A stretch of 6,613 nucleotides of DNA. Source: DASYUM01 sp036001225 (lineage in GTDB: Bacteria > Methylomirabilota > Methylomirabilia > Rokubacteriales > DASRDR01). This document shows, in pieces, positions 3,581 through 6,613 of this stretch (its first letter is position 1; each line of letters begins with the position of its first letter). The notes under the pieces are model-generated. The model did not search any database. It saw only the letters and a list, made by a program, of their open reading frames with translations, and was not told the origin of the DNA. The DNA lies in assembly GCA_036001225.1 (NCBI GenBank), contig DASYUM010000166.1:1-6613 (forward strand), given 5' to 3'. Both the position numbers and the translations under genes were made by a program.

Positions 3581-6040
3581 TCAGAGCGGCACCCGCCGGA
3601 GGCGGAGGGCGTTGGCGATCACCGAGACCGAGCTGAACGTCATCGCGGCGCTGGCGACGATCGGGCTCAACAGGACCCCCGTGAACGGATAGAGCACCCC
3701 GGCCGCGATCGGCACGCCGAGGGCGTTGTACACGAACGCGAAGAAGAGGTTCTGCCGGATGTTCCGCATGGTGGCCCGGCTCAGCCGCCGGGCGCGGACG
3801 ATGCCGCGGAGGTCCCCCTTCACGAGGGTCACGCCGGCGCTCTCCATGGCCACGTCCGTCCCGGTGCCCATCGCGATCCCGACCTGCGCCTGCGCCAGCG
3901 CCGGCGCATCATTGATGCCGTCCCCCGCCATCGCCACCACGCGCCCCTCGCCCTGCAGCCGCTTGATCACCTCGCTCTTCTGCTCCGGCAGTACCTCGGC
4001 CTCGACGTGCTCGATGCCCAGCTTTCGGGCCACGGCCGCCGCGGTCGTCCGGCTGTCCCCGGTCAGCATCACCACCCGGACCCCCTCCTCGCGGAGTTGG
4101 CGAAGTGCCTCCGGTGTGGACGTCTTGATCGGGTCCGCGACGCCGAGCAGCCCCGCCGCCCGGCCGTCGACGGCGACGAACATGACCGTCTGGCCGTCCT
4201 GCCGCGCCGCCTCGGCCCGCTCACCGATGTCGCCGGGATCGATGCCGAGCTCGGCCAGTAGCGCCGCGTTGCCCAGCGCCACCGCCCGGCCGTCCACGGT
4301 GCCGGTGACGCCCTTGCCCGTCACTGACCGGAAGTCCCGGGCCTCCCCGGGCTCCACGCCACGATCCCGCGCGCCCGCGACGATCGCGGCGGCCAGCGGG
4401 TGCTCGCTGGCCCGCTCGAGCGTGGCGGCGAGGCGGAGGAGCGCCGCCTCGTCGAGGCCGGGTCGGGTCACGACGGACACGAGCCGCGGCTTCCCCTCGG
4501 TGAGCGTGCCCGTCTTGTCCACGACCAGGGTGTCGACCTTCTCCAGCACTTCGAGCACCTCGGCGTTCCGAACGAGCACGCCGGCCGTGGCGCCCCGGCC
4601 GGTCCCGACCATGATCGACATCGGGGTGGCCAGGCCCAGGGCACACGGGCAGGCGATGATGAGCACGGCGACGGCGTTGACGAGCGCGTAGGCGAGCCGG
4701 GGCTCCGGGCCGAAGAGTGCCCAGCCCACGGAGGTCAGGATCGCCACGATCACAACCGCCGGCACGAAGTAGCCGGAGACCTGGTCGGCCAGCCGCTGGA
4801 TCGGCGCGCGGCTCCGCTGCGCCTCACTCACCAGGCGGACGATCTGCGCGAGCAGCGTCTCGCTCCCGACCCGCTCGGCCCGCATCAGGAACCCGCCGGT
4901 CCCATTCACGGTGCCGCCCGTGACCCGGTCGCCCGGCCCCTTCTCCACCGGCATCGGCTCGCCCGTCACCATCGACTCGTCGACCGCGCTGGTGCCCTCG
5001 ATCACCACCCCGTCGACGGGGACTTTCTCTCCGGGGCGGACGCGCAGCCGATCGCCGGGCTGGACCGCGTCGAGCGGGATGTCCTCCTCGCGCCCGTCGT
5101 CCAGGAGCCGCCGGGCCGTCTTGGGCGCCAGGCCGAGGAGCTGGCGAATCGCGGTGCTCGTCTGGCTCCGCGCGCGTAGCTCGAGCACTTGGCCGAGCAG
5201 GACCAGCACCGTGATCACCGCGGCCACCTCGAAGTAGAGCCCGATCTGCCCGCCGTGGCTCCGGAAGGAGGCCGGGAAGAGCCCGGGGGCAAGGGCCGCG
5301 ACCACGCTGTACCCGTACGCCATTCCGGTCCCGATGGCGATGAGGGTGAACATGTTCGGGCTCCGGTTCACGATCGAGGCGTAGGCCCGGGTGAAGAACG
5401 CCGAGCCCGCCCACAGCACGACCGGGGTCGCCAGCCCGAGCTGCAGCCAGGCGAGCAGCCACGGTGCCACCGCGTGCTGGACGGGTTGACCGGGCAGCAG
5501 ATCGGACATCGCCAGCGCCAGGAGATGGACGGTGAGCCCGAGCCCGATCCAGAACCGGCGCGTCATGTCGACGAGTTCCGGGTTGACCGGCTCTTCCGCG
5601 GTCACCGTGCGCGGCTCGAGGGCCATCCCGCAGATGGGACAGGTCCCCGGCTCGCTGCGCACGATCTGCGGGTGCATGGGGCAGACCCATTCGGTCCGGG
5701 CGGCGGGCGCCGATGGCGCGACCGGCTCCAGCGCCATCCCGCACTTCGGGCAGGCACCGGGTCCCGGCTGGCGGACCTCAGGGTGCATCGGGCAGGTGTA
5801 GAGGGTCTCGGCCGGCGCGGCCGAGGGCGCCCCGGGCGGGCCCGCAAGGTAGGCGTCGGGATTGGCCCGGAAGCGGTCGAGACATTCCGAGCTGCAGAAG
5901 ACGTACGTCGTCCCGGCGTGTCGGTGCGTCCCCGCCGCCTCCGCACGGTCGACGGTCATGCCGCACACGGGGTCCGCCCTGGTGGCGTCGGCGCGGGCCG
6001 GTGACGCGTGGGAGTCGTGCGGGCGGGGCGGCTGGCTCAT
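3581..6040 (-). CDS. copA: Copper-translocating P1B-type ATPase with YHS and two HMBD modules
   Basis: An 819-residue inner-membrane pump that exports Cu(I), and possibly Ag(I), using ATP. The N-terminus has a YHS domain (about 22-66; DPVCGMTVD, then FCSSECLDRF) and two heavy-metal-binding modules: YTCPMHP...CPKCGM at about 81-102 and VCPMHP...CPICGM at about 119-139. There is no classic HMA (GMxCxxC) domain. The core is complete: actuator TGEP at 359-362, metal-site CPC at 464-466, phosphorylated Asp508 in DKTGT, the P1B signature His547-Pro548 in SEHPLA, TGD at 660-662, and GDGIND at 706-711. Tyr771-Asn772 and Met800 with Ser803-Ser804 in the last two helices are the P1B-1 (Cu+) specificity residues. 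ATG 6040 has GGAGG at 6049-6053, 8 bases upstream. It sits between an outer-membrane barrel gene and a small YHS gene on the same strand. Assignment is secure. Silver preference cannot be excluded. Confidence 0.96.
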   Translation of the reverse strand: MSQPPRPHDSHASPARADATRADPVCGMTVDRAEAAGTHRHAGTTYVFCSSECLDRFRANPDAYLAGPPGAPSAAPAETLYTCPMHPEVRQPGPGACPKCGMALEPVAPSAPAARTEWVCPMHPQIVRSEPGTCPICGMALEPRTVTAEEPVNPELVDMTRRFWIGLGLTVHLLALAMSDLLPGQPVQHAVAPWLLAWLQLGLATPVVLWAGSAFFTRAYASIVNRSPNMFTLIAIGTGMAYGYSVVAALAPGLFPASFRSHGGQIGLYFEVAAVITVLVLLGQVLELRARSQTSTAIRQLLGLAPKTARRLLDDGREEDIPLDAVQPGDRLRVRPGEKVPVDGVVIEGTSAVDESMVTGEPMPVEKGPGDRVTGGTVNGTGGFLMRAERVGSETLLAQIVRLVSEAQRSRAPIQRLADQVSGYFVPAVVIVAILTSVGWALFGPEPRLAYALVNAVAVLIIACPCALGLATPMSIMVGTGRGATAGVLVRNAEVLEVLEKVDTLVVDKTGTLTEGKPRLVSVVTRPGLDEAALLRLAATLERASEHPLAAAIVAGARDRGVEPGEARDFRSVTGKGVTGTVDGRAVALGNAALLAELGIDPGDIGERAEAARQDGQTVMFVAVDGRAAGLLGVADPIKTSTPEALRQLREEGVRVVMLTGDSRTTAAAVARKLGIEHVEAEVLPEQKSEVIKRLQGEGRVVAMAGDGINDAPALAQAQVGIAMGTGTDVAMESAGVTLVKGDLRGIVRARRLSRATMRNIRQNLFFAFVYNALGVPIAAGVLYPFTGVLLSPIVASAAMTFSSVSVIANALRLRRVPL

Positions 6041-6064
6041 CCGGTGGGCCTCCGTCGCCGGTTG

Positions 6065-6084
6065 CCTCGGCCAGGCGCCCGAGG
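6065..6084. promoter_or_regulatory. 6-bp inverted repeat upstream of the copper ATPase
   Basis: CCTCGG at 6065-6070 and CCGAGG at 6079-6084 are perfect inverted copies with an 8-base spacer, 25 bases before the ATPase start and just upstream of its ribosome site. A GC-rich dyad of this size and place resembles MerR-type (CueR) operators in general layout. The actual bases do not let me name a regulator, and clear -35/-10 boxes are not visible. It could equally be a leader hairpin. Confidence 0.3.
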
Positions 6085-6147
6085 TTGCTTCCGATGCGGG
6101 CGGTGCGGCATGTCGGTCCTCGTCACTGATGCTGTTCGTGACCGCCT

Positions 6148-6170
6148 CCGCCGGCGGGGGGAGCCGGCGG
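6148..6170 (-). terminator. Strong GC hairpin after the outer-membrane barrel gene
   Basis: CCGCCGGC at 6148-6155 pairs with GCCGGCGG at 6163-6170 around a 7-base loop, giving an all G-C stem of eight pairs. It starts 17 bases beyond the stop of the barrel gene (6188-6190) on the minus strand. There is no following T-run, so it is at best a non-canonical terminator or an mRNA-stabilising hairpin that separates the barrel gene from the ATPase gene. Confidence 0.35.
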
Positions 6171-6187
6171 CTTCAGCGAGTGTAGAC

Positions 6188-6613
6188 CTAGAATCCCACG
6201 GAGAGGCCGGCCGTCACGAAGAATCGCGACCGTTCAGCCGGGCCGGCGAACTCGGTCCCGACCCCCGCATCCAGGACGAGTCGGAGTGTGAGCTGATGGC
6301 GAAAGCCAACCTCGACGCCGAACACGTTGTCTTCCCCCCGGCGGCTGCCCTGCTCAGTGAAGAAGTCGGCAAGCACGGTCGTGCGCGTGTAGCGCGGGGC
6401 GCCGACCGGGTAGCTCGCCCCTATGGCGACCTTGTAGCGGCCGTCTCGCTCGTCCCCGGCGCCGGTGTCAGAATTGAGAAACTCGTAGGCGGCGTTCAGG
6501 TGGAGACTCAGGCGATCGAACGACTTGGTCACGAGGCCTTTGATCTCGCCGTCCACCCCGGACGAATCGACTCCGGTCGGGAAGTTGACCGTCAGCTTCA
6601 GCCCGAACGCGGG
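6188..6613 (-). CDS. C-terminal part of an outer-membrane beta-barrel protein, 5' end cut by the window edge
   Basis: The frame is open from the right edge to TAG at 6188-6190, giving 141 residues without a start. The GTG at 6556 is internal, because coding-like sequence continues upstream of it to the edge (FGLKLTVNFPTGVDSSG). The protein shows repeated amphipathic strands ending in turns rich in Gly, Asp and Arg: LSLHLNAAYEF, YKVAIGASYPV, NVFGVEVGFRHQL and RFFVTAGLSVGF. It finishes on a terminal Phe, the usual recognition signal for barrel insertion into the outer membrane. The style resembles the MetA-pathway/'transporter' barrel family (Phenol_MetA_deg), a tentative family call. The gene precedes the copper ATPase by 147 bases on the same strand, with a hairpin in between, so co-transcription is uncertain. 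A role as an outer-membrane channel in metal or solute passage is inference only. Confidence 0.75.
   Translation of the reverse strand, partial: PAFGLKLTVNFPTGVDSSGVDGEIKGLVTKSFDRLSLHLNAAYEFLNSDTGAGDERDGRYKVAIGASYPVGAPRYTRTTVLADFFTEQGSRRGEDNVFGVEVGFRHQLTLRLVLDAGVGTEFAGPAERSRFFVTAGLSVGF

Noticed and set aside
3443..5179. Several plus-strand frames opposite the copper ATPase
   Set aside because: The minus-strand ATPase is complete with all catalytic motifs. These frames are compositional shadows.
1..6613. CRISPR array, tRNA, rRNA, transposase or attachment site
   Set aside because: No regularly spaced repeats, no cloverleaf, no rRNA signature and no transposase or integrase motif was seen on either strand.

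Overview
The window is about 6.6 kb of very GC-rich DNA (roughly 70% by eye) from a Gram-negative bacterium. The Gram-negative call rests on an outer-membrane beta-barrel C-terminus, a Met-rich exported protein and a TlpA/CcdA periplasmic redox pair. The style of the genes (strong AGGAGG ribosome sites, high third-position GC, a CopA with YHS plus two CPMHP metal-binding modules) fits soil or groundwater lineages such as Rokubacteria/Methylomirabilota or Deltaproteobacteria. That placement is inference, because there is no rRNA or other marker. The content is a copper/silver-type metal handling and periplasmic thiol-redox cluster.

Left block, minus strand, read from about 2270 down to 1: a small exported protein of unknown function (1950-2270), a TlpA-like thioredoxin with WCPPC (1304-1846), a six-helix CcdA-type electron carrier (440-1210), and a gene cut by the left edge that combines a CxxC...C...H metal-binding finger with a membrane segment (1-417). 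TlpA and CcdA form a classic pair: CcdA carries electrons across the inner membrane to reduce the periplasmic thioredoxin.

Middle block, plus strand, diverging from the left block across about 150 bp (2271-2422): a Met-rich exported protein (2423-2758) and, 23 bp later, a one-helix SHOCT-domain membrane protein (2782-2997). Next comes a 375 bp stretch without an intact gene. It holds what looks like the orphaned C-terminal end of a c-type cytochrome (3011-3163) and, in the same frame, a hydrophobic reading frame of unknown origin.

Right block, minus strand, read from the right edge down to 3373: the C-terminal part of an outer-membrane beta-barrel (6188-6613, cut by the edge), a complete P1B-1-type copper-transporting ATPase (3581-6040), and a complete 47-residue YHS-domain protein (3373-3516), which is short enough to be missed by routine gene calling.

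Together the genes suggest metal efflux from the cytoplasm by CopA, metal binding in the periplasm by the Met-rich protein, small YHS/finger proteins that may hand over or sense metal, and TlpA/CcdA keeping periplasmic cysteines reduced under metal stress. No regulator gene is visible. Several perfect inverted repeats in the intergenic regions are candidates for operators or leader hairpins. Nothing proves an undescribed system. The most interesting points are the repeated use of YHS/TRASH-like fingers in three genes, the unknown exported protein at the head of the redox operon, and the cytochrome remnant.
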